NCBI GenBank assembly: GCA_028823855.1
Contig: JAPPFL010000012.1
Coordinates: forward strand, 62,001-126,000
DNA length: 64,000 nt
Direction: 5' to 3'
Source: Albidovulum sp.
GTDB lineage: Bacteria; Pseudomonadota; Alphaproteobacteria; Rhodobacterales; Rhodobacteraceae
Position numbers and translations under genes: made by a program. Positions 18,465 to 27,159 of the stretch are shown here, one piece after another. Each line of letters begins with the position of its first letter. The stretch's first letter is position 1. A model generated the notes under the pieces. That model was not told where the DNA came from. It did not search any database and saw only the letters and a program-made list of their open reading frames with translations.

Positions 18465-19234
18465 AGGGGCAAGTAGCATTGGTTACCGGCGCAAGCCGAG
18501 GCATCGGCCTCGGCGTCGCAGTTGAGCTGGCCAAGCGCGGCTTTTCCGTCGCCCTTAACGGGTCCAAGGACCTAGAGAGCCTGAACGCCGCCGAGCGCCA
18601 GGTCGCCAACGCCGGCTCCGGACGCGTAGCATTGATTCCATTCGATGTCGCCGATACGCAATGTCATGAATCTGCGATCGAACGCGCCGAAGCCAAGCTA
18701 GGCCCCTTGACGACTCTCGTGAACAACGCCGGCGCCGGCGTTGCCAGCAGGGGCGATATCCTCGACGTGTCGGAGGAAAGTTGGGATCGATGCCTTTCGG
18801 TCAACGCCAAGGCGATGTTTTTCCTAAGCCAGGCTTTCACGAAAAGGCTACTTGCCCGTAAAAGGAACCCGATCCTGTTCTACTCGATCGTGAACGTAAC
18901 TTCCGCCAACGCCGTCGCCGTTGCAGCCACGAGAGCGGAATACTGCGCTTCGAAGGCTGCGGCTGCGATGGTTTCCAAAGCCTTCGCGGTGCGGCTTGGC
19001 GGAGAAGGCATACCCGTATTCGACGTGCAGCCGGGCCTTATCCGAACGTCGATGACGGAACCGGTGATCGAAAACTACGCCGAACGCGCAAGATCGGGAT
19101 TGACGCTTTTTCCAAGAGTGGGCACGCCCGAAGAAATCGGCCAACTAATCGGCGGCCTTGCGTCCGGGTCTCTCCCCTATACAACCGGCCAGGCAATCTC
19201 GGCAGATGGCGGGCTTCTAGTTTCCCGGTTTTGA
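18461..19234 (+). CDS. SDR family oxidoreductase (3-ketoacyl reductase-like)
   Basis: A 257-residue Rossmann-fold dehydrogenase with the cofactor motif [10 protein letters not shown] (residues 9-18), NNAGAG, a Ser in VNVTSANAV and the catalytic YCASK. The start codon overlaps the previous stop (ATGA), so translation is probably coupled. It would reduce or oxidise a hydroxyacyl or sugar-derived intermediate in the pathway shared with the dehydrogenase and the DUF993 protein. Confidence 0.9.
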   Translation: MKGQVALVTGASRGIGLGVAVELAKRGFSVALNGSKDLESLNAAERQVANAGSGRVALIPFDVADTQCHESAIERAEAKLGPLTTLVNNAGAGVASRGDILDVSEESWDRCLSVNAKAMFFLSQAFTKRLLARKRNPILFYSIVNVTSANAVAVAATRAEYCASKAAAAMVSKAFAVRLGGEGIPVFDVQPGLIRTSMTEPVIENYAERARSGLTLFPRVGTPEEIGQLIGGLASGSLPYTTGQAISADGGLLVSRF

Positions 19235-19243
19235 GGACGGAAA

Positions 19244-20392
19244 ATGATCATTCAGCTACCCGACGCAAAGGGAGTTTTCCACGACTATGAGCTTTCAGGC
19301 GAAATCCTGAAAGAGACAGTTCTTCAACCCGACTCGGCAAGAACGGTATTTGCTGCGGCGCATGTGGTGGCCGATCCCTTTTCCGACAATGATCCCGGCG
19401 GCCGCGCCGCTCTCGACTGGAACGCGACTTTGGCCTTTAGGCGATATCTGGCCGGGCTCGGTCTTGGAATCGCCGAAGCGATGGACACCGCGCAGCGCGG
19501 CATGGGCCTCGATTGGCCCGGCGCTCTCGAACTGATCAGGCGCACCGTGAACGAACTTCCCGAAGCGGTCGTGTTCAGCGGGGCAGGCACGGATCAGCTC
19601 GCGCCCACCGATGCGAAAGAACGGGATGACGTCCGCCGCGCGTATTTCGAACAGATCGAGGAAATCCAAAGGGTCGGCGGACGCATTATCATAATGGCCA
19701 GCCGGGCGCTGGCGAGAATAAGTTCGAATCCGAAAGATTACGTTTCGATCTACGGCGAAATAATTTCCTCTTGCGACGAGCCGGTGATTTTACACTGGCT
19801 CGGCGAAATGTTTGATCCGGCGCTGGCGGGATATTGGGGAAGCGACAGCTTTGAGGAGTGCCTGGAAACTGCGACAGGCATAATCGAGGAAAACAAGTCC
19901 AGGGTCGACGGCATCAAGATCTCTCTCCTAGACAAAAACAAGGAGATTTTGATGCGGCGGCAACTGCCGGAAGGCGTAAAAATGTACTCGGGCGACGACT
20001 TCAACTACCCGGAACTGATTTTGGGCGACGACGAGGGATACTCTCATGCCCTCCTCGGCATATTCGATCCGCTCGCCGCTTCCGCCGCGCGCGCCGTAAT
20101 GCTACTAACGGAAGGCGATATCGAGGGGTACTGCGACACGCTCGAACCAACGGTCCCGCTTGCGAGACACATCTTTCGGGCACCTACGCACTATTACAAG
20201 ACGGGAGTCGTCTTTCTTGCGTGGCTAAATGGCTTTCAGAATCACTTCGTTATGCTGGGCGGAGCGCAGTCAATGCGCTCGCTCCCCTATTTCGTCGATT
20301 GCTTTAAAATGGCGGATTCCTGCGGGCTGCTTCGAAAACCTGAACTAGCGGCGCATCGCATGAAGAAGTTACTGAGCTTGTACGGGGCGTAG
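19244..20392 (+). CDS. DUF993 family protein, dihydrodipicolinate synthase/aldolase-like
   Basis: A 382-residue protein of the DUF993 family, related to TIM-barrel class I aldolases of the DapA/NAL type. GIKISLLDKNKEILMRR carries the Lys expected near the Schiff-base position. VVFSGAGTDQLAP and MYSGDDFNYPELILGDDEGYSHALLGIFDPL are family-characteristic. It starts 9 bases after the SDR gene and ends 5 bases before the isomerase gene. DUF993 genes are commonly found next to sugar isomerases and Gfo/Idh dehydrogenases, so an aldol cleavage of a sugar-acid intermediate is plausible. The reaction itself is not known to me. Confidence 0.85.
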   Translation: MIIQLPDAKGVFHDYELSGEILKETVLQPDSARTVFAAAHVVADPFSDNDPGGRAALDWNATLAFRRYLAGLGLGIAEAMDTAQRGMGLDWPGALELIRRTVNELPEAVVFSGAGTDQLAPTDAKERDDVRRAYFEQIEEIQRVGGRIIIMASRALARISSNPKDYVSIYGEIISSCDEPVILHWLGEMFDPALAGYWGSDSFEECLETATGIIEENKSRVDGIKISLLDKNKEILMRRQLPEGVKMYSGDDFNYPELILGDDEGYSHALLGIFDPLAASAARAVMLLTEGDIEGYCDTLEPTVPLARHIFRAPTHYYKTGVVFLAWLNGFQNHFVMLGGAQSMRSLPYFVDCFKMADSCGLLRKPELAAHRMKKLLSLYGA

Positions 20393-20397
20393 CGGGC

Positions 20398-21258
20398 ATG
20401 CGAGATTTTTCGAACGATTGCGCGAATCTTGCACTGAACACAGCTACGCTGGGCCACATGCTAGAAGGAAGAGGCGCCGGGTGGTCACCGGAACAGGTAA
20501 TCGATGCTTGCGCCGAAAGAGGATTCGGAGGCTTGGTTCTATGGCGGCGGGAGGTCGGCGGGAGAGCGTTCGAAATCGGAGAACGTGTCCGTGCGGCAGG
20601 AATGCAAGTCGCGGGACTATGCCGGTCGCCGTTTCTAGTCGGCCCGCTAGCCTTCAATTCCGTTTCGGAAACCGTGGAAGATTTCAACGCCGCGGTCGAT
20701 ACGGCGGCGGAGCTCGGCGCGGCGACATTGACTGTTGTCGCCGGCGGAGTGGTCGCCGGAAGCCATTCGATGTCGGAAAGTTTAAAGGCAGTTACCGAAA
20801 TTTTGGCGAGCGTCGCTCCCTATGCGGAACGCAATGGCGTAAAACTAGGATTGGAGCCGCTTCACCCGGTTTACGGCGGCGACCGCTCCTGCCTTGTCAC
20901 CGTACGAGATGCCTTGGCGATATGCAGAAATGCAGGATCGAAAAATATCGGCATCGCGATCGACGTATATCACGTTTGGTGGGACCTAGCCCTCGAAGAG
21001 CAGCTTTCGACACTAGGGGATGTCCGAATCCTCGGGTACCACCTTTGCGATTGGCTGGCCCACACTAAGGATACGTTGCTCGACCGGGGGATGATGGGCG
21101 ACGGGGTATCCGATCTGAGAAAAATCAGAAGGGTAGTCGAGGACGCCGGATACGACGGACTCTGCGAAGTTGAAATTTTTTCGGAGGATGACTGGTGGCT
21201 TAGAGATCCAGAAGATGTTCTTGACACGATTGTTCAGCGGTTCAAGACGGTCTGTTGA
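20398..21258 (+). CDS. Sugar phosphate isomerase/epimerase, TIM barrel
   Basis: A 286-residue AP-endonuclease family 2-type TIM barrel. Likely metal ligands are the Glu in GLEPLHPVYGGDR, the Asp and His in IAIDVYHVWWD, the His in ILGYHLCDW, and the Glu in CEVEIFSEDDWW. It is the last gene of the operon beginning at 17319, with a 5-base gap from the DUF993 gene. DUF993 and this isomerase type often occur as a pair and probably handle consecutive steps on a sugar derivative. Confidence 0.88.
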   Translation: MRDFSNDCANLALNTATLGHMLEGRGAGWSPEQVIDACAERGFGGLVLWRREVGGRAFEIGERVRAAGMQVAGLCRSPFLVGPLAFNSVSETVEDFNAAVDTAAELGAATLTVVAGGVVAGSHSMSESLKAVTEILASVAPYAERNGVKLGLEPLHPVYGGDRSCLVTVRDALAICRNAGSKNIGIAIDVYHVWWDLALEEQLSTLGDVRILGYHLCDWLAHTKDTLLDRGMMGDGVSDLRKIRRVVEDAGYDGLCEVEIFSEDDWWLRDPEDVLDTIVQRFKTVC

Positions 21259-21466
21259 CATCCCGAGCCAAATTGCAGCTACCGTAGGAACACCGCCTGT
21301 TCGCCGCCAATGAGGCGAAAAGGCGATAGTTCGAGTAACATAAAATTCATAACGAAACAGAATATATTCTAAAATTTTTGAATTTGAACCTAAAGCAGGG
21401 ATGCTATCCGGCAATGAATGCATTTTGAATTCATAAAACAGAACGGATTAATTTTAGTGAATAATA

Positions 21467-21720
21467 TCAAGCCACTCTCGTAGTGTTTTCAAGGTTCATC
21501 GGGGTTGCCGGCACAATTGCCTCTCGCCGCGCAGACGCGCCAGTCCCGAATGCCAATTTGTTCCATTCGGCATTCAGGTCGGCATGTTCGGAATGGCCGC
21601 AGGTCACGCAGTGGAAATCGGTCTGGGATCTGCGGCTGCGGCTGTCGAACATTCCGCACTCACGCCAGGCATTCGACGAAAATTGGGACGGAACGGCAAT
21701 GGCGTTTGCAGTCCCGAAGG
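21467..21720 (-). pseudogene. C-terminal remnant of TnpB (IS200/IS605-type), split by transposon
   Basis: On the minus strand this segment encodes AVPSQFSSNAWRECG, then a Cys-pair zinc ribbon FHCVTCGHSEHADLNAEWN, then GASARREAIV: the characteristic end of IS200/IS605-type TnpB proteins. The frame runs directly up to the 8-bp target duplication of the large transposon at 21729. The corresponding upstream part of the gene is found on the other side of that transposon (26580-26960). Confidence 0.75.
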
Positions 21721-21728
21721 AAATTTTC
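21721..21728. repeat. Left target site duplication AAATTTTC
   Basis: The 8 bases AAATTTTC immediately outside the left inverted repeat are repeated exactly at 26572-26579 outside the right one. Eight-base duplications are normal for IS1595-family transposition. Confidence 0.9.
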
Positions 21729-21778
21729 GGGGATTATATGCCTAAGTGACCATTTGCTGGTCACGCGCAGCGATGCCG

Positions 21779-21997
21779 CTACCCAGACCGCCCTGAACGG
21801 CGACGACGGACGCTTAGAATGAAGTAGCCTAGCAGGGCACCTATGACCGCGCCAATCACCGCTCCGAACCATTCGCCGGAAAACGCCGTTCCGAGAAGCG
21901 CAATACCGACGCTTGAACAAAGTACATATCCAATTACCGCCAACGTGCAGGCACCGCCTGTCGCATACACTACGTCTTCTTTCATGCCATTTTTCAT
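21779..21997 (-). CDS. Small two-helix membrane protein (transposon passenger)
   Basis: A 72-residue protein (MKNGMKEDVVYATGG start) with two hydrophobic segments (TLAVIGYVLCSSVGIALLG and WFGAVIGAVIGALLGYFIL) and an Arg-rich tail. ATG 21997 is chosen because GGGAAGA lies just upstream. A longer start at 22048 would overlap the neighbouring small gene. No function is recognised. It is the outermost passenger at the left end of the transposon. Confidence 0.6.
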   Translation of the reverse strand: MKNGMKEDVVYATGGACTLAVIGYVLCSSVGIALLGTAFSGEWFGAVIGAVIGALLGYFILSVRRRRSGRSG

Positions 21998-22031
21998 TTG
22001 TTCTTCCCTACCTGGTTGGTCAATGCACCCG

Positions 22032-22202
22032 TCACAAGGCATTATCACCTGCCAATTTGAAGTATTTCCACTGGTCCTCGCGTTTTGGCGGCGACTCCAG
22101 CACGGCCCGCACGATGTTCTCCGGCGTGTCCGGGATCAGGTCCGGCATGGGCTTCTCTACCGGACGACCACGCTCGCGCTTGGGTTCCGCCGCACTTGTC
22201 AT
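22032..22202 (-). CDS. Conserved-looking 56-residue protein (transposon passenger)
   Basis: A short protein beginning MTSAAEPKRERGRPVEKPMP, followed by DLIPDTPENIVRAVL and PPKREDQWKYFKLAG. The GRPxEK...PDTPENI pattern resembles small proteins I recall beside DNA methyltransferase genes, although I cannot confirm a family name. It is charged, soluble and has no signal peptide. It lies between the small membrane protein and the DUF2628-like gene on the same strand. Confidence 0.6.
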   Translation of the reverse strand: MTSAAEPKRERGRPVEKPMPDLIPDTPENIVRAVLESPPKREDQWKYFKLAGDNAL

Positions 22203-22316
22203 TTTAGGCTCCCATGTCGTTCTGTCATTGTATCACTGATCGGTTGAAATCCGAATCGAAATCTACGTGATACCCATGGCTGACCGTACTTGTTCTGCCA
22301 TGATGGACTCCTGTCT

Positions 22317-22604
22317 TTAGGTGTCGTTTTTTTGGTTCGTGTCGGAGGGTTGGCGTCGACCCGAAAAGGCGACGACGTCCTCATAGACGCGCCACCCCGC
22401 CTTTTCATAGTGACCACGGATGATGGCTCTGTTCCACAAGGGGAAAATCACAAAGAGGCCGTTGGCCGTGAAAAAACTGAGGACCGCCGGTCCCCACATG
22501 CCTTTCACGGCGTAGTATAGGAATCCGAACAGAAACGCCCAAAGTCGGTGAAGTGGTCCCAGTGCGGTCTTGTGCGTGCCTGAAGCTGGATGCTCAACAA
22601 TCAT
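22317..22604 (-). CDS. DUF2628-like small membrane protein (transposon passenger)
   Basis: A 95-residue protein with two hydrophobic helices (LWAFLFGFLYYAVKGMW and LSFFTANGLFVIFPLWN) followed by a conserved-looking NRAIIRGHYEKAGWRVYE tail. The arrangement of FGFLYYAVKGMW plus a terminal Trp/Arg segment is like DUF2628 membrane proteins. It lies 5 bases downstream of the secreted-protein gene at 22610-22912 and is probably co-transcribed with it. Its role in the element is unknown. Confidence 0.65.
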   Translation of the reverse strand: MIVEHPASGTHKTALGPLHRLWAFLFGFLYYAVKGMWGPAVLSFFTANGLFVIFPLWNRAIIRGHYEKAGWRVYEDVVAFSGRRQPSDTNQKNDT

Positions 22605-22609
22605 GATTG

Positions 22610-22912
22610 CTACTCCGGCTGGATGCTGTACTTGATCTGGAGCTTGTCAGGGTTGGCAATGCCAGTCGCCACTGCTGTCAGTGCGTGACCCTGCACGAAT
22701 CCCTGCGCGTTGCCCAGATAGGTCTCGCCATCATATAGGCGAATGCTGACCATCCCAGAATTGCATGTGACTGATCCGTCAATCGTCAGGATCCCCGCCG
22801 TGAGTTGGTATCTCCACGCCTCGATCTCGCACGCCCCTTGATGATCGTCACAAGCCAACGCCTGGCTTCCTGCAATGGCGACCACGAAAGCCGCAAGGAT
22901 CAGGTGTCTCAT
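22610..22912 (-). CDS. Small secreted protein (transposon passenger)
   Basis: A 100-residue protein with a clear signal peptide (MRHLILAAFVVAIAGSQALA, cleavage before CDDHQG) and a mature domain of about 80 residues with predicted beta strands (LTIDGSVTCNSGMVSIRLYDG) and three cysteines after the cleavage site. No family is recognised. It is the first gene of a pair with the DUF2628-like protein. Confidence 0.65.
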   Translation of the reverse strand: MRHLILAAFVVAIAGSQALACDDHQGACEIEAWRYQLTAGILTIDGSVTCNSGMVSIRLYDGETYLGNAQGFVQGHALTAVATGIANPDKLQIKYSIQPE

Positions 22913-22982
22913 CTATAGTCTCCCTTCTATGCGTTACGGCGTTATAGACGGGCTGGAGTCGGACGCAAGGATCGCATTTGCG

Positions 22983-23327
22983 TCACGGTCGACCGCGCAG
23001 GCACAAGATGTAACGAGTAGCTGCCGTGAAGGCAGCCATGCCGAAACGATCAGCATCATGGCTGCCGTCGAGAGTGTCGGATGCCATGCTCTGATATTCG
23101 AAAAGCGGTATCGAACGGTCCTGCTCCCTGTAAGAGCGCAGTACGTCGCCCAGAAGATCCATCTTGTCCAGAACGGTTTTGCGTGCGGAAAGATGGTTGT
23201 TCGCTACCTCGATCATGGCATCGTGCTCACTTTGGCAGTCCGGCACTGGGTGCGCGGTGGCCTGAGCTGTCCAGAGCACTGTAAAGAGCGCCACGATGAG
23301 CATCTTTCGCGTTGTCAATCCTCCCAT
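22983..23327 (-). CDS. Small secreted protein with MGG start (transposon passenger)
   Basis: A 114-residue secreted protein. The start at 23327 (MGGLTTRKMLIVALFTVLW) is chosen because a second element at 36165 has the same upstream 89 bp followed by the matching start MGGTAIRK. The signal peptide ends near TAQATA-H. The mature part is helical (HDAMIEVANNHLSARKTVLDKMDLLGDVL) and of unknown function. Confidence 0.65.
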   Translation of the reverse strand: MGGLTTRKMLIVALFTVLWTAQATAHPVPDCQSEHDAMIEVANNHLSARKTVLDKMDLLGDVLRSYREQDRSIPLFEYQSMASDTLDGSHDADRFGMAAFTAATRYILCLRGRP

Positions 23328-23407
23328 GTTCGGCACAAGGGAGGCGCTCGGTTTCCGAGTAGGTCATGATGATGGCGACTCCATCATTGTGCCTGGCGGG
23401 AGTGGCC
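23319..23407 (-). repeat. 89-bp leader repeat, copy A
   Basis: Reading on the minus strand, this 89-bp block is almost identical (about three differences) to 36085-36173 on the plus strand. In both places it ends in the MGG start codons of small secreted-protein genes whose mature parts differ. It contains two small stems: GATGG/CCATC and CTCGG-AAA-CCGAG. It may be a mobile promoter or 5' leader. Confidence 0.85.
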
Positions 23408-23627
23408 TGGCAGGGCCGCATCCGCCGCAGTTTCAACCAACGACCTGGCGGGTGCCGGGCCGGTCGCCAAACAATCCACGAGCATGAAGATCCCCGCTGA
23501 TTCCTGCACAGGCAGTGTTGTATTCACGGGCAGCCCGACATAGGGCGGCTCGCGGAAGTTTGGCGATGGGGGAAACCTGTCGTAAGGAGGTCATACTGTC
23601 AACAACAGTGAACGGGAGGAGTTGCCA

Positions 23628-24967
23628 ATGTCCAAGAATCGGCCCAAACTGAATGAGGGAAGCAGCGCCACAGCAATGAAGCCAATTGGCGGAACCGCAC
23701 TCTCTTTCACGGCGACAACCTGAAGTTCCTTCGCGCCATGAACTCGGAGTCGGTGGACCTCATCGCCACCGATCCGCCATTCAACAAGAGGCGCGACTTT
23801 CATGCCACCCCGGACAGTCTGGCTGCTGGCGCGAAGTTCCAGGATCGATGGTCGTGGGAAATGGACGTACACCAGGATTGGGTTGACCAAATAACCGATG
23901 ACTACCCGCGCCTTATGGAAGCCATTGAGAGTGCCCGCTATGCCCATTCAGACGGCATGGGTGCATTCATGTGCTTAATGGCAGTCCGGTTGCTGGAAAT
24001 GCATCGTGTGCTTAAGCTTACAGGTTCAATCTATCTGCATTGCGATCCCACTGCATCCCATTACCTGAAGGCCGTCATGGACGCGATCTTCGGGTGGAAG
24101 CAATTTCGCAACGAAGTGATTTAGCATTATGCAAGCGGAGGTCGGTCAGAACGTCACTTTCCACGTAAGCACGACAGCTTGCTCTATTATGGCAAAAGCC
24201 AAGACTGCACTTTCAGCGCGGATGCCGTGAAGGTTCCCCGAAACCTGTGTCCGTCATGTGGTGGAGTGCGCGAAAAGTGGAACAACCTGAAAAAGCAAGT
24301 GGATGATGATGGCCGCGTTTTTAGAACGATAAGGTCTGCGGGCAAGGTCTATCGATACTATGATGACGAACCTGTTCTGCCGCCGAACGTATGGTGTGAG
24401 CTCAGCCACCTGCAACAGAAGGATCCGCAACGAACTGGCTATCCCACGCAAAAGCCTCTTGCACTTTACGAACGCATGATCTGCGCCAGCAGCGACGAAG
24501 GCGACATTGTGTGCGATCCGTTTGCCGGATGCGCGACAACACTAGTTGCCGCCGAACACCTGCAAAGGCAGTGGGTCGGCATGGACATATGGCAAAAGGC
24601 GCATGAACTCGTAGAAATGCGCCTTAGCGACACTACAGGACTCTTTGGCAGGGTGACGTTCACAGACAAGCTGCCCGACCGGACGGATGACGGCGATCGG
24701 GCCGCGCCGTTCCTGCGCGTCAAGGTGAAAATCAAGGAGCCGGACAGGCCGAAGTGGATACGGGCGCAGATGTATGAGCACTTGCTCGACCAGCACGGTG
24801 CGGTTTGCCAAGGATGCGACCGGACGTTTGACGACCATCGATATCTCGAACTCGACCACAACACGCCACGGTCGGACGGAGGGTTGAACCACATATCGAA
24901 CCACGTCTTGCTGTGTGGCCCATGCAACAAGCTCAAGAGCAACGTCTACACGCTTGCAGGATTGTGA
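23628..24967 (+). pseudogene. DNA adenine/cytosine-N4 methyltransferase fused to HNH nuclease, broken
   Basis: The methyltransferase order is motif IV first (TDPPFNKRRDF) and motif I late (DPFAGCATTLVAAEHLQRQW), i.e. beta class. The C-terminus carries an HNH-type zinc domain, CQGCDRTFDDHRYLELDHNTP...CGPCNKLKS. Two lesions are visible. The start ATG (23628, with a GGAGG site) is in another frame from the body, consistent with loss of one base around 23670-23690. An in-frame TAG at 24122-24124 interrupts the sequence RNEVI-(stop)-HYASGG, where Trp would be expected. Intact, it would have about 445 residues and would modify, and perhaps cut, DNA. It is carried by the IS1595-type transposon. Confidence 0.85.
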
Positions 24968-25005
24968 AAGCAGAACCAGAAACTCGGATACATGACCGGG
25001 GCGAC

Positions 25006-25974
25006 TTAGGATCGTGCCCCGCTCGAAAGGCCGTTGTCCTTCTTGAGCATCCGGTAGGGCAGGAAACGGCCCTGCATGTTGGCGACCATGCCGCGCATCT
25101 GGTCGATCGTGTCCGCCTCGCGGACGTTGTGCCGGCCAACGAATTCCCGGACGTAGCGATGCAGGTATTTTTCGCTCATCTTGCGGTAGGTTCCCTTGTG
25201 CCCGCGCTTGATCATCGACCATGCGGATTCCAGCCCGTTGGTATGCACGTCACCCCTGACATACTCGATTGCCGAGTGCTTGACGGATTCATGCGGCCTG
25301 TCGATCCCGACATAGGCCGTCCCTTCGTCCGTGTAGACCTGCGCGTCTTCCTGCGTGTGTTCCTCGACAAAGCCTTGCAGCGCCTTCGCGTTTGTGTCGG
25401 CAACCACCTTCGCGACGATCTGGTTGGTTTCGCGATCCTTCACGCCAACCACGGCGGTCATGTCCACTGGCCCGCGACCCGCCAGCTTCTTGCGCTCGGC
25501 GTTCGACCGGTTGGCCCTCTTGCCGCCCATGTAGGTTTCATCGGCTTCCACCGGCCCGCCGAAAGGCGACACGTTTTTGTCGCCCCATGTCTCGCGAAGG
25601 CGATAAGCAAGATGCCAAGCCGTTTTCTGGGTGATCTCCAGGTTGCGGTGGAGCTTCATCGACGACTCGCCCTTCAAGCTCGTGCTCATCAGGTATGACG
25701 CGAATACCCAGACCTGATAGCCGAGCTTGCTGTTCTGCATGACGGTGCCGGTGCGAACGGAGAACCACTTGCGGCAGGTCCGGCAACGGTGCGTCATGGT
25801 CTTGTGCTTGACGGGATGCTGGACGTTCTCGCCCCGGCAGTAGGGGCACTTGGGGCCATCGGGCCACCGGATGGACTCGATCCAGTCGCGGGCCGCTTCA
25901 TCATTGGGAAACATCCGCGTCAACGCTATCATCGAGATGCCTTTGCGGTGATTCTTGCCAGGTGCCTGTGGCAT
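25006..25974 (-). CDS. IS1595 family transposase
   Basis: A 322-residue transposase. An N-terminal zinc ribbon (CPYCRGENV...CRTCRKWFSVRTGTVM) precedes the ISXO2/IS1595 catalytic core. The first Asp is in VEADETYMGGK, the second in VYTDEGTAYVG, and the Asn of HTNGLESAWSMIKR is followed by the terminal Lys-Arg (DDNK-type) and GTYRKMSEKYLHRYVREFVGRHN. The frame is intact. It presumably mobilises the 21729-26571 element, and could act in trans on the shorter elements with similar ends elsewhere in the window. Confidence 0.95.
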   Translation of the reverse strand: MPQAPGKNHRKGISMIALTRMFPNDEAARDWIESIRWPDGPKCPYCRGENVQHPVKHKTMTHRCRTCRKWFSVRTGTVMQNSKLGYQVWVFASYLMSTSLKGESSMKLHRNLEITQKTAWHLAYRLRETWGDKNVSPFGGPVEADETYMGGKRANRSNAERKKLAGRGPVDMTAVVGVKDRETNQIVAKVVADTNAKALQGFVEEHTQEDAQVYTDEGTAYVGIDRPHESVKHSAIEYVRGDVHTNGLESAWSMIKRGHKGTYRKMSEKYLHRYVREFVGRHNVREADTIDQMRGMVANMQGRFLPYRMLKKDNGLSSGARS

Positions 25975-26116
25975 GCCTTGCCCTCTTTCCTGAATAATGG
26001 AAATATAGTGACCAAATGCGGGGAAGTCAGTGGATTCCGGTCACTTTCTTCTGGAAATTCCTTGCCTTACGACATATCTTGTGGAAAGATTCCTGGCAGC
26101 TACAAGGAAGCGCAAC

Positions 26117-26539
26117 ATGGACAGGAATTGGGTCAAGGCGTGGGCAGAGAACACGCCAGAAGACAATCTGCATGAACTGATCGGACAGTTGAAGCGGGAC
26201 ATCCAGCGCTACAACCAGCTCGGATCGGAGAAACGCGGAAAGCGGCGCTTTCAAGGTGAACTGGTTGACGAAACCTTCACAGTGCGATGCATGGTGGAAG
26301 TCCAGAATCATCGCGGCACTCACGTCATTGAAGACGACAGCCGCACATCTGATGTAATCAAGGTCAAGCGGAACGGAGCTTCAATTCGGGTTTGCCGCAA
26401 TGGGCGAATGCACATTGAGATCACGCCTCGTTGGAACTCGGCATCCCAGAAGTGCGATTTCGTTGTTGATGAAAGCGCCTGCGAGATTTGGCAAATAAGC
26501 GAAATGATCCTTGGCGACTTCATGTTCGAGTGTTCATGA
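26117..26539 (+). CDS. Unknown soluble protein at right end of transposon
   Basis: A 140-residue protein starting MDRNWVKAWAENTPEDNLHE, chosen because AAGGAAG lies upstream. An earlier ATG at 26030 lacks such a site. The sequence has a helical N-terminus (LHELIGQLKRDIQRYNQL) and a strand-rich C-terminal half. No signal peptide or known domain is seen. It ends about 30 bases before the right inverted repeat tip and reads outward. Confidence 0.55.
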   Translation: MDRNWVKAWAENTPEDNLHELIGQLKRDIQRYNQLGSEKRGKRRFQGELVDETFTVRCMVEVQNHRGTHVIEDDSRTSDVIKVKRNGASIRVCRNGRMHIEITPRWNSASQKCDFVVDESACEIWQISEMILGDFMFECS

Positions 26540-26571
26540 CCAGTAAATGGTCACTTAGGCATATAATCCCC

Positions 26572-26579
26572 AAATTTTC
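26572..26579. repeat. Right target site duplication AAATTTTC
   Basis: Exact copy of the 8 bases at 21721-21728. It directly abuts the right inverted repeat tip at 26571. Confidence 0.9.
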
Positions 26580-26960
26580 TGACGCAGACCGGCCCAGCCC
26601 GTGGCCAGCATATCGAGGTTTAGGCCCGCCTTCGGGGCAACGAGCTTTCCTGGTTACTCGTCGGCGCCCTTGCCCGAACAGGTCATTCCCTTCGTATTCA
26701 AATCCTCGAACGCATTGGTCCCGGCCTTGTCCGCCAGCTTGCGGCTGACGTGGTGCTATCAGTTCCTGAGCTCGTTCGCGATATTTGGGCGGATCCTGGC
26801 AAGGTGGCGAAACGCTTTCTCCCTGCTGCACTCGATCAGCGTATTCGCCTGGTCGAAGTAGGTTCGGCCGATGCAGGTCTTGCGGTAGCAGTCGATGAGT
26901 TCCGCGCGTGCGGTATCGTATAGCCGACGTTGCGCCTCAAGCGTATCCTTTGGCCAGTGC
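26580..26960 (-). pseudogene. N-terminal and middle remnant of the split TnpB gene
   Basis: Minus-strand sequence with TnpB N-terminal features (RRLYDTARAELIDCYRKT, TYFDQAN) leads, after two in-frame stops (TGA TAG), into HHVSRKLADKAGTNAFEDLNTKGMT, a classical TnpB segment with the catalytic Glu. After another stop comes PKAGLNLDMLATGWAGLRQKI, running to the transposon border. The large central part of a normal TnpB is missing, so the gene had an internal deletion and stops before the IS1595-type element entered it. Confidence 0.7.
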
Positions 26961-27159
26961 CAGTTGGACGTCCCCTGAGGCAAGACAAAATGTCCATCTG
27001 CGCATTGTTTCTCAATCTTAGTATTCACCAACCTTTCGGTCAGACGGACAATGCCGGTCCGGAACTCGGCCTGCCTGGTTTCCATGCGTTTCTTCGGCAC
27101 GGCTAGCTGCCGCGCGCGATCCTGAATGTCCGGCGGCGCGCTTCCGGATTCCCGGTAAT

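Larger units (their letters stand above)
21729..26571. mobile_element. IS1595-family transposon, 4843 bp, with passenger genes
   Basis: The ends are near-perfect inverted repeats of about 36 bp beginning GGGGATTATATGCCTAAGTG (left from 21729, right from 26571 inward). They are flanked by the exact 8-bp duplication AAATTTTC. The element encodes an IS1595-type transposase (25006-25974) and at least seven other genes: small membrane and secreted proteins, a broken DNA methyltransferase-HNH fusion and an unknown soluble protein. It is inserted into an already decayed TnpB gene. Some IS1595-family members are known to carry passenger genes. This one has kept intact ends and transposase, so it may still be active. 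Confidence 0.92.
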
